Positions 1-6,376 of a DNA stretch of 13,293 bases are shown here, in pieces (within the stretch, counting starts at the first letter, position 1; every line of letters begins with the position of its first letter). Below the pieces are notes generated by a model that was given only the letters and a program-made list of their open reading frames with translations, searched no databases and was not told the origin of the DNA. Origin of the DNA: Cyanobacteria bacterium UBA8156 (lineage in GTDB: Bacteria; Cyanobacteriota; Cyanobacteriia; Pseudanabaenales; Pseudanabaenaceae); the NCBI GenBank assembly GCA_003456125.1, contig DMPD01000019.1, forward strand, positions 1-13,293. The letters run 5' to 3'. Position numbers and translations under genes: made by a program.

Positions 1-179
1 CATCTCACGGAAACGCCAGTGTTGACGAGAACCAGGGACGAGGGCGGTGCCCCTGCGACCCATTTTTAGAGATTACCTATAGAACGCCGCCTCACATCTC
101 AAGCAATGAAATCTCCGGGAACGGAAGGTTCAGCATCTTTCTCACAGACTAGGATACCTTTGAAGCGCGAAGGGGAAAA

Positions 180-404
180 ATGATGCGTCAGACACTCATT
201 CTTGAACTCAGCGACGAAGTTTGTATCAGCCAAGCCGAAGGTGCGGGTACATCCCCAACCCACTGGCTTGCACGACTCTAGGGCAGCAGTATTCAGAGAC
301 AGGTATAGCCCCGTGCAGCGCACTGCAAGCAGCTCGAGCACGCTTTGAGCAACACTTCGGGGATAAACCTCCGCCATGCCACATGGGTCAGCGGCACTGC
401 AGGA
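180..404 (+). pseudogene. Decayed antitoxin-like small gene
   Basis: The + strand reads as a broken copy of a small cyanobacterial protein of the antitoxin or ribbon-helix-helix type. ATG 180 follows a good ribosome-binding site (GAAGGGG, 169-175) and opens MMRQTLILELSDEV, continues to HWLARL, and stops at TAG 279-281. The likely continuation, LQAARARFEQHFG, lies in another frame (about 281-361), and NLRHAT follows in a third frame from about 360. At least two indels are therefore needed to restore one reading frame. The family assignment is recalled from similar cyanobacterial small proteins, not from a search. No partner toxin is visible in the window. The first 180 bases of the window hold no gene I can support. 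Confidence 0.5.
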
Positions 405-532
405 GGGGATAGGGGTAGAGTGTTCCAAACAAACATTTTTCGGGCCTCCTTGTTGGTATGGTAGAAACTTAGGTGTATATTCCTAACACCGCCTTTTCGT
501 TACGCTCTAGCGCCCCCAAACCCCATTTCTGT

Positions 533-3178
533 ATGCGGATTCTCAAGATTTTGACCTTACGCGGCCCCAACCAATGGAGCGTGGACAAATACAAACTGGC
601 TGTACTCCGGCTGGATTTGGAAGAGTCGGTGAGCGATCGCGAGGTGGCGAAAGTATGGCGAACGGCCTGCGATATTTTGCCAAACTTGGGGCAACTGCGG
701 CAATCTTTGGAAATCGCTCGGGGACAGAACGGCACCGGGCCGCAGGCGGATGTACTGTTGTTGCCGCAAACGGTGCAGTTGGTGGCGTTGCAGTTGCAGC
801 GGCAGACGGGGATGGCGGTGGACTTTGGTTTGGTGCGGGAATTGCCCGAACGCGATCGCCATTTGGTGGTGTTTGAGTATGTGTACGAGGGGGCGGCCCG
901 GTACGCCGCGCGGGCAGCGGTGCGCCTATGTCAGAGCATTTTGGAGGAGGGAGACTACCCCGATTCCGAATTGCAGCAAGACCTTTCGGACTTGACGGAA
1001 CTGCGGTTGGATGCCCAATTGGGGCCCAGCACCGAATCGATTGTGGCCGAAGCGGTGGCGCGGAGGATTCCCTGGCTGGAGTTGGGGACGCGGGCTTTGG
1101 TGCAATTGGGGTACGGGGCGGCCCAAAAACGGATTCAGGCGACCCTCACCGGCGCTTCGGGGATTTTGGGGGTGGAGTTAGCCTGCGACAAGGACGGCAC
1201 CAAAACGGTATTGCGGGATGCGGGGATACCGGTACCGAAGGGCACCACCATCAGCAATCCCGAAGATTTGGAGGATGCGATTTTGGATGTGGGGGGGTTC
1301 CCCATTGTGATCAAACCCCTGAACGGCAACCACGGGCGGGGTGTGAGCATCGATGTGCGCACCCCCTTAGAGGCAGAAGATGCCTTTGCGATCGCCGCGG
1401 TGGTGTCACCCGACGTCATTGTGGAGCGGTTTCATCGGGGGCGGGATCACCGGGTGCTGGTGGTGAATCACAAGGTAGTGGCGGTGGCGGAACGGGTGCC
1501 CGCCCATGTCATCGGCGACGGGCGATCGACGGTGCAGCAACTGATTGACATCGTGAACCAAGACCCCCGGCGGGGAGACGGGCACGACAATGTTTTGACC
1601 AAGATTGTGGTCGATCGCACCAGTGCGGACGTGTTGCAGCGGCAGGGGTACCGTTTGGATTCGGTCGTACCGGCCAACGAGATTGTGTATTTGCGGGCGA
1701 CGGCTAACCTGAGCACCGGCGGCATTTCGGTCGATCGCACGGACGACATTCACCCCGAAAACATTTGGTTGGCGGAGCGAATTTCCAAGCTGATTGGGTT
1801 GGACATTGCCGGGATCGACATTGTGACCGAGGACATTAGCCGGCCCCTCGCGGACGTGGATGGGGCCGTGGTGGAAGTGAATGCCGCCCCTGGATTTCGG
1901 ATGCACACGGCCCCCAGTGCGGGCCAACCCCGGAACGTCGCGGCGCCGGTATTGGACATGTTGTTTCCGGCGGGCACCTCAGCCCGGATTCCCATTGTGG
2001 CGGTGACGGGCACCAACGGCAAAACCACCACCACTCGGGCGATCGCCCGCATTTTTCGGGAGACGGGCAAAGTGGTGGGGTACACCACCACCGACGGCAT
2101 TTACATAGGTCAGCATCTGGTGCAAAAGGGCGACACCACCGGGCCCCAGAGTGCCCGCACCATTTTGTGCGATCCCACCGTGGAGGTGGCGGTGCTGGAA
2201 TCGGCGCGGGGGGGGATCCTCCGTTCCGGGCTGGCCTTTGATGGGTGCGATGTCGGGATTGTCACCAACGTCCAGGCGGATCACCTGGGCAGCAACGACG
2301 TGTATACTCTGGAGGATATGGCCCGGGTGAAGGCGGTGGTGGCCCAAGCGGTGCACCCCAACGGCTATGCCGTCTTGAACGCCGACGACGAGCGGGTGGC
2401 GGCCATGGCGAAGTCCGTGCGGGGTCAGGTGGCCTTCTTCTCGCTGTCGCCCACCAACCCCCTGGTGCAAGAGCATGTCGCCAAAGGCGGTTCGGCGGCA
2501 GTGTATGCCGATGAGTACCTGTGTATCCTCAAAGGGGATTGGACGTTGCGGGTCGAGCGGGCGGCGGCCCTACCCATGACGTTGGGGGGGCGGGCCACGT
2601 TCATGATCCAAAATGCTTTGGCGGCGGCTTTGGCCGCCTTCTGTCAGGGGGTGCGGATCGAAGACATTCGCACGGCGTTGATGGCCTTTGATACCTCTGC
2701 GAAACAGACGCCCGGCCGCATGAATCTGTTCGATCTGGGGCGGTTTCAGGTACTGGTGGACTACGCCCACAATCCGGCGGGGTTCCGGGCGATCCAAGAC
2801 TTCTTGCAAAACTGGTCGGGCACCAAAATCGGCGTGATCGGTGCGCCGGGCGATCGCCGCAACGCCGATATCGAAGAATTGGCGGAGTTGGCGGGCGAGA
2901 TGTTTGATTGGGTGATTGTCAAAGAAGATCTGGATTTGCGGGGTCGGGCACCCGGCGAGGTGGCACGGTTGCTGCGGCAGCGGATCGCAAAGGTGAAGCC
3001 CAACCTGCGGTGCGAAGAGATTTTGGATGAGCGGGCAGCGCTTGCCTATGCCCTGGAACAGGCTCCCGAGGGTTCCTTGGTGGCCATTTTCCCGGAAAAA
3101 GTGGATACGACCATTGCCCAAATTGAAGCGGCTCAGCCCCCCCACCTGAAAGCGGATCGGGTTTTGGCCTCTGGCTAA
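533..3178 (+). CDS. cphA: Cyanophycin synthetase CphA1
   Basis: This enzyme polymerises aspartate and arginine into multi-L-arginyl-poly-L-aspartate (cyanophycin), a cytoplasmic nitrogen store, using ATP and no ribosome. The 881-residue product matches the usual length of about 870-900. An N-terminal domain runs to about residue 160. The ATP-grasp region follows, with KPLNGNHGRG at 261-270 and EVNAAPGF around 448-455. The C-terminal Mur-ligase-like half has the P-loop GTNGKTTTT (493-501), DYAHNPAG (743-750) and GDRR (773-776). The frame is open back to GTG 473, but family members begin MRILKI, so ATG 533 is chosen. No clear Shine-Dalgarno precedes it. All motifs look intact, so the protein should be active. 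The partner cyanophycinase gene cphB, commonly adjacent, is not next to it here; an antitoxin relic lies upstream. Confidence 0.97.
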   Translation: MRILKILTLRGPNQWSVDKYKLAVLRLDLEESVSDREVAKVWRTACDILPNLGQLRQSLEIARGQNGTGPQADVLLLPQTVQLVALQLQRQTGMAVDFGLVRELPERDRHLVVFEYVYEGAARYAARAAVRLCQSILEEGDYPDSELQQDLSDLTELRLDAQLGPSTESIVAEAVARRIPWLELGTRALVQLGYGAAQKRIQATLTGASGILGVELACDKDGTKTVLRDAGIPVPKGTTISNPEDLEDAILDVGGFPIVIKPLNGNHGRGVSIDVRTPLEAEDAFAIAAVVSPDVIVERFHRGRDHRVLVVNHKVVAVAERVPAHVIGDGRSTVQQLIDIVNQDPRRGDGHDNVLTKIVVDRTSADVLQRQGYRLDSVVPANEIVYLRATANLSTGGISVDRTDDIHPENIWLAERISKLIGLDIAGIDIVTEDISRPLADVDGAVVEVNAAPGFRMHTAPSAGQPRNVAAPVLDMLFPAGTSARIPIVAVTGTNGKTTTTRAIARIFRETGKVVGYTTTDGIYIGQHLVQKGDTTGPQSARTILCDPTVEVAVLESARGGILRSGLAFDGCDVGIVTNVQADHLGSNDVYTLEDMARVKAVVAQAVHPNGYAVLNADDERVAAMAKSVRGQVAFFSLSPTNPLVQEHVAKGGSAAVYADEYLCILKGDWTLRVERAAALPMTLGGRATFMIQNALAAALAAFCQGVRIEDIRTALMAFDTSAKQTPGRMNLFDLGRFQVLVDYAHNPAGFRAIQDFLQNWSGTKIGVIGAPGDRRNADIEELAELAGEMFDWVIVKEDLDLRGRAPGEVARLLRQRIAKVKPNLRCEEILDERAALAYALEQAPEGSLVAIFPEKVDTTIAQIEAAQPPHLKADRVLASG

Positions 3179-3246
3179 GGGCCGTCAACGGAGTTAGGAG
3201 GGCAACAGGGGCCTTCAGGACAAATTTGGCTTCCGTTCTGCAAAAA

Positions 3247-3348
3247 ATTCCCCTCCTTGGGAGGGGTGGCAGGCATAGCCTGACGGGGTAGTAAACCCTC
3301 CTCCCGCAGCAAGAACCACCCCTAGCCTCTCCTCCAACAGAGGGGAAT
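3247..3348. repeat. Inverted-repeat element between convergent genes
   Basis: This roughly 100-bp stretch fills most of the gap between the convergent cphA and permease genes. Its ends are a 9-bp perfect inverted repeat: ATTCCCCTC (3247-3255) and GAGGGGAAT (3340-3348). The similarity continues imperfectly inwards, GAGGGGTGG on the left against CCACCCC on the right. It resembles the small palindromic dispersed repeats common in cyanobacterial intergenic DNA and could be a MITE-like relic. Copies elsewhere in the genome cannot be checked from this window. No gene was found in 3179-3402. Confidence 0.6.
3250..3282. terminator. Two adjacent hairpins, possible bidirectional terminator
   Basis: A perfect hairpin CCCCTCC-TTG-GGAGGGG occupies 3250-3266 (7-bp stem, 3-nt loop). 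A second, CAGGC-ATA-GCCTG, occupies 3270-3282. They lie 72 nt past the cphA stop and 121 nt past the stop of the opposing permease gene. An A-run at 3242-3247 becomes a U-run for minus-strand transcripts just after the first hairpin, so termination of the apt-permease unit is the better supported direction. For cphA there is no U-run, and the role is inferred. Confidence 0.45.
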
Positions 3349-3402
3349 AAAGAAAACCAACGGAGATGCCTTAAACCGCCTGTTCACAGCGGTATAGGAT
3401 TC

Positions 3403-4401
3403 TTAGGTACGATCCAAGTCTTCCAGTTGAATGCGGGGATCGACCCATTTCAACAACAAATCCGCCACCAAATTTCCCAGCACCAGCAAGATGGTGCCCA
3501 TCATCAATCCAGCCATCACCAAGTTCACATCTTTTTGTCGCACCGCATCCAACAGCAACCGCCCCAACCCCGGCAGCCCGAAAAAGAATTCCGTGATGAA
3601 CGAGCCCCCCAACAACCCCGCCAACTCAAAACCCAATAGGGTCACCAGGGGGTTGATGGCGTTGCGCAAAGCGTGCACGTAGATCACGCGATGTTCCGGT
3701 AATCCCTTGGCCCGGGCGGTGCGCACATAGTCTTGCTGCAGTACGTCCAACAACTTCCCGCGCATCAACCGTTGGAGTCCGGCAAAACCCAATACCGTGA
3801 GGGTCAACGTCGGCAAAGCGAGGTGGTGCAGAATGTCCAACATTTGACCCCACCATGGCAAATCGCCAAAGTCAATGCTGGTGAAGCCCCCCACCGGAAA
3901 CAAAGCGGTACTCTGGGCAAACCGCAACACCAAAATGGCAAACACAAACGAGGGAAAGCCCTGCAACAAATAACTCACCACCTGGATCAGGCGATCGGCA
4001 GCGGTGTTTTGGCGGACGGCGCAGTAGATGCCCAAGGGAATGCCGATCGCCCAAGTGGTAACCAGGGTCAAGACCGATAGCAACACCGTGACCCCGGCCC
4101 GTTGGGTAATCAGGGGCAACACCGGCGCATTGCCCTGGCACGATCGCCCCAGGTTGCCCTGCAACGCGCTCCCCAACCACCGGCCGTATTGCTCCCAGAG
4201 GGGGCGATCGAACCCCAAGCGCTCCCGTTCCGCCTCCAGAAAGGCCCGGGGAATGTTGGGGCTCAGTTTGATGTCGGCGAGGCAATCCCCCGGCGACAAT
4301 TTCAACAGCAAAAAGCTCTGAATCGACACCAGGAAAACCACCACCAGGGCTTGCAAAAACCGCCTAACGGCGAAGTTCACGGTGTCGGCAGACCAACCCA
4401 T
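3403..4401 (-). CDS. ABC transporter permease, OppB/DppB (peptide/nickel) type
   Basis: This is an inner-membrane permease subunit of a binding-protein-dependent importer of the peptide/nickel class, 332 residues long, which is normal for the family. Predicted membrane segments lie near residues 15-35, 102-128, 140-162, 190-208, 250-272 and 296-318. A periplasmic loop follows the first segment and begins around SPGD (36-39), as in OppB/DppB. The cytoplasmic coupling loop (EAA-like) spans about 224-253, with YVRTARAKG followed by HALRNAINP. The gene starts 7 nt after apt and has no Shine-Dalgarno of its own, so translational coupling with apt is likely. No second permease, ATPase or binding protein is in the window, and the substrate cannot be told from this subunit. 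Partners are presumably encoded elsewhere. Confidence 0.9.
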   Translation of the reverse strand: MGWSADTVNFAVRRFLQALVVVFLVSIQSFLLLKLSPGDCLADIKLSPNIPRAFLEAERERLGFDRPLWEQYGRWLGSALQGNLGRSCQGNAPVLPLITQRAGVTVLLSVLTLVTTWAIGIPLGIYCAVRQNTAADRLIQVVSYLLQGFPSFVFAILVLRFAQSTALFPVGGFTSIDFGDLPWWGQMLDILHHLALPTLTLTVLGFAGLQRLMRGKLLDVLQQDYVRTARAKGLPEHRVIYVHALRNAINPLVTLLGFELAGLLGGSFITEFFFGLPGLGRLLLDAVRQKDVNLVMAGLMMGTILLVLGNLVADLLLKWVDPRIQLEDLDRT

Positions 4402-4408
4402 ATTGGCG

Positions 4409-4933
4409 TTAGTGGTAAGACAACAACGAAACGACGGGCACGTTGTCCGGCAGGTTTTGCCGCCCGTCCAAGAACATCAATTCGATGGCAAAGGCAAACC
4501 CCGCCAGCTTGCCACCGGCTTGTTCAATTAGTTTGGCCGCTGCCCCGGCGGTACCCCCGGTGGCAATGACGTCATCCACGATCAACACCCGTTGACCCGG
4601 AGCGATCGCATCTTGGTGCATTTCCAGGCGATCCGTGCCGTATTCCAGAGCGTATTCGACACTGTAGGTGGGGCAGGGCAACTTACCGGGTTTCCGCACC
4701 GGCACAAATCCGCAATTCAGTTGGCGGGCCACCGGTGCTCCCAAAATGAACCCGCGGGACTCGATGCCTACCACCAGCGCAATGCCGATGCCCATAAACG
4801 GTGCCGACAACCCCTCAATCAACGTATCCAACCCTTCGGGATGGGCCAACACGGGTGTAATGTCTCGAAAAATCACCCCCGGCTGCGGAAAGTCGGGCAC
4901 ATCGCGAATCAGGTCTTGGATATTAACGGACAT
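4409..4933 (-). CDS. apt: Adenine phosphoribosyltransferase
   Basis: Apt converts adenine and PRPP to AMP and pyrophosphate in the cytoplasm (purine salvage). The 174-residue product is full length. FPQPGVIFRDITP (15-27) is the family N-terminal signature, and VLIVDDVIATGGTA (116-129) is the PRPP-binding loop with its paired Asp residues. The frame is open 7 codons further upstream, but ATG 4933 is chosen because MSVNIQDLI fits the family start and a strong GAGGGGGG ribosome-binding sequence (minus strand, 4945-4952) lies 11 nt before it. It is the first gene of a two-gene unit with the downstream permease. Its promoter is the -35/-10 pair at 5029-5001. Confidence 0.95.
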   Translation of the reverse strand: MSVNIQDLIRDVPDFPQPGVIFRDITPVLAHPEGLDTLIEGLSAPFMGIGIALVVGIESRGFILGAPVARQLNCGFVPVRKPGKLPCPTYSVEYALEYGTDRLEMHQDAIAPGQRVLIVDDVIATGGTAGAAAKLIEQAGGKLAGFAFAIELMFLDGRQNLPDNVPVVSLLSYH

Positions 4934-5000
4934 TGGTCGAAATTCCCCCCTCACTCAGCACTAGATCCCCCTGCTCGCCCGAACAGCGGTACAGATTCGC

Positions 5001-5029
5001 ATTATACCCCCGGCTACATCTCGCTACAA
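5001..5029 (-). promoter_or_regulatory. Sigma70-type promoter for apt
   Basis: On the minus strand, TTGTAG (5029-5024) and TATAAT (5006-5001) are separated by exactly 17 nt. The -10 is a perfect consensus and the -35 keeps TTG. The predicted transcript starts near 4994, giving apt a leader of about 60 nt. Confidence 0.65.
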
Positions 5030-5030
5030 T
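5025..5030 (+). promoter_or_regulatory. Candidate -10 box for the DUF2499 gene
   Basis: TACAAT on the + strand lies 30 nt before GTG 5061. The hexamer 17 nt upstream (TTATAC, 5002-5007) is a poor -35. The box overlaps the -35 of the opposing apt promoter (5024-5029), so the two polymerases could not bind together. The assignment is tentative. Confidence 0.4.
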
Positions 5031-5060
5031 GTGACTATTCTTGCACTCCCAAGCAACAAC

Positions 5061-5357
5061 GTGCACGCTCTGTCCATCCCTACTTGGTGGATTCACCTGG
5101 CCAGCGTTCTGGAATGGTCCTGGGCCATTGTTTTGGCCTGGCAATACGGGGCCCGCGTCCCGGGCTGGCGGGCGATCGCCTATGGCATGTTGCCCGCTTT
5201 GGCCAGCGCTCTCTGCGCCTGTACTTGGCACTTTTTCGACAATGCCCCGGCTTTGAATTGGTTGGTATCGCTGCAAGCCGTCCTGACTGTGGGGGGCAAC
5301 ACCACGTTGGCTTGGGGGGCCTACATCCTCTGGCGGGAGCGCACCAAGCCATGCTAG
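5061..5357 (+). CDS. DUF2499 family small membrane protein
   Basis: This is a 98-residue hydrophobic protein with about three membrane helices (near 9-29, 41-59 and 67-91). The conserved-looking core is ALSIPTWWIH at the N-terminus and CACTWHFFDN in the middle, which I recognise as the DUF2499 family of cyanobacteria and plastids. The biochemical function is unknown to me. The frame is open to GTG 5031, but that codon abuts the candidate -10 box, and relatives start at the residues encoded from GTG 5061, so 5061 is preferred. The gene overlaps the next one by 7 nt (ATGCTAG, 5351-5357), which suggests coupled translation and a shared job. Confidence 0.8.
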   Translation: MHALSIPTWWIHLASVLEWSWAIVLAWQYGARVPGWRAIAYGMLPALASALCACTWHFFDNAPALNWLVSLQAVLTVGGNTTLAWGAYILWRERTKPC

Positions 5358-5626
5358 ACAACACGTTGTTTGGCTTGTCGTTGTTTCCGTACCTGGTGTT
5401 TCTGGGATTCGCCACGCGATCGGGACGGATGCCTCGCCTAACCCTTTGGGGGTTCTACGGTACGTTGGTGTTTGTGGCGGTGACCATTCCTGTGGGGTTG
5501 TACGCGCAGCGGGTCTACGGCACTTCCCTGGCCAATGTGGATGTGCTCCACGGGGCGGCCGAAAGTTTGCTCACCCTGACCAACGTGTTGGTGGTGTTGG
5601 GTCTCAAACGCGCTCTGCGTCCTTGA
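5351..5626 (+). CDS. DUF3593 family small membrane protein
   Basis: This is a 91-residue protein with about three hydrophobic helices (near 6-22, 30-50 and 64-86). FPYLVFLGF near the start and the FYGTLVFVAVTIPVG stretch resemble the cyanobacterial and plastid DUF3593 family. ATG 5351 lies inside the end of the DUF2499 gene, and the two stop and start within ATGCTAG. An open frame extends far upstream of 5351, but that part is antisense to apt and is not coding. The function is unknown; the tight pairing with DUF2499 suggests the two work in one membrane complex (inference). Confidence 0.75.
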   Translation: MLDNTLFGLSLFPYLVFLGFATRSGRMPRLTLWGFYGTLVFVAVTIPVGLYAQRVYGTSLANVDVLHGAAESLLTLTNVLVVLGLKRALRP

Positions 5627-5631
5627 GGGTT

Positions 5632-5813
5632 ATGCCCAAATCCACGATCGCCTACTGGAATCCCCTCGACCCGTCCCAGTCAGAGCAATGGCAACCCATG
5701 GTCTGGAAACCACGGCCGCATATACCCGCTTGACCCGGTTTTTGCCGGACACCGCTGCCATGGGGAGCCAATGCCATACCTACCCGGAAGAAATTTTTGG
5801 CGTGAGCGGTTAG
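5632..5813 (+). pseudogene. Decayed small gene, possibly cupin-like
   Basis: Five bases after the DUF3593 stop, ATG 5632 opens a 33-codon frame (MPKSTIAYWNPLD...EQWQP) ending at TGA 5731. A second frame from about 5700 reads YTRLTRFLPDT and then HTYPEEIF before stopping at TAG 5811. Together they look like the front and middle of one protein broken by a frameshift near 5700 and cut short. HTYPEEIF recalls the metal-binding first motif of small cupins, but that is a weak assignment. The gene may once have been the third member of the DUF2499/DUF3593 unit. Confidence 0.4.
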
Positions 5814-5820
5814 CGGCGCC

Positions 5821-6345
5821 CTAAAGACAGTCTTCCCAGCCGGCCCAAGGGATATCCCCGCGATGGGCCAAGGCCAATTGGGCATAGCGCCGGGCATGCT
5901 CCCGGTTGTGGGCGATTTCGGCCGGGGTGAGTTCCCGCCGGACGGTGGCGGGAATGCCGGTGACCACCACACCGGGCGGCACGTCTTTGGTGACGACGGC
6001 GCCGGCCCCCACCACGCTGCCGACGCCAATGCGGGTCCCTTCCAACAACACGGCTTGGATGCCAATCAAACTCCCCTCCCCAATGTGCAAGCCGTGCAAG
6101 ACGGCCCCATGGCCAACGGTGACATAGTCCGCCAAAATCATGGGAGTGCCGGGATCGCCGTGGACGATCGCCCCATCCTGCAGGTTGGTAAACGCGCCCA
6201 TCCGAATCGGGTTGAGATCGCCGCGCACGATCGCCCCGTACCAGATGCTGGCGCCCTCTCCCACCGTGACATCTCCGACCACGGTGGCGTTGGCCGCCAC
6301 AAAATAGGCGGCACGCAAATCGGGCACTGGAAAATTGTGGAACAT
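5821..6345 (-). CDS. Gamma-class carbonic anhydrase family protein
   Basis: This is a 174-residue left-handed beta-helix protein built of hexapeptide repeats (about residues 15-130), with a C-terminal helical tail. The three zinc ligands of gamma carbonic anhydrases are present: His62 (IVHGD), His79 and His84 (VGHGAVLHG, the usual five-residue spacing). The conserved Arg41, Asp43 and Gln56 are also there. It lacks the extra acidic loop of archaeal Cam, so it fits the CamH/PaaY-like group. It is far too short to be CcmM and has no RbcS-like repeats. It is expected to act in the cytoplasm on CO2/bicarbonate, though some relatives have weak or no activity. It starts 31 nt after polA and has no strong Shine-Dalgarno, so it is probably the last gene of trpE-polA. 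Confidence 0.88.
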   Translation of the reverse strand: MFHNFPVPDLRAAYFVAANATVVGDVTVGEGASIWYGAIVRGDLNPIRMGAFTNLQDGAIVHGDPGTPMILADYVTVGHGAVLHGLHIGEGSLIGIQAVLLEGTRIGVGSVVGAGAVVTKDVPPGVVVTGIPATVRRELTPAEIAHNREHARRYAQLALAHRGDIPWAGWEDCL

Positions 6346-6376
6346 CGCGGGTGTTGGTTACCGATATGGGTTGGCC

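Noticed and set aside
473..532. A 20-residue N-terminal extension of CphA from GTG 473
   Set aside because: The extension is not family-like, and CphA proteins start MRILKI, which is at ATG 533.
4592..5626. A 344-codon gene on the + strand
   Set aside because: The first part is antisense to apt and the intergenic region; only the last 91 codons (DUF3593) are real.
5821..6345. CcmM carboxysome protein
   Set aside because: Only the gamma-carbonic-anhydrase-like domain is present at 174 residues; there are no RbcS-like repeats and no ccm neighbours.
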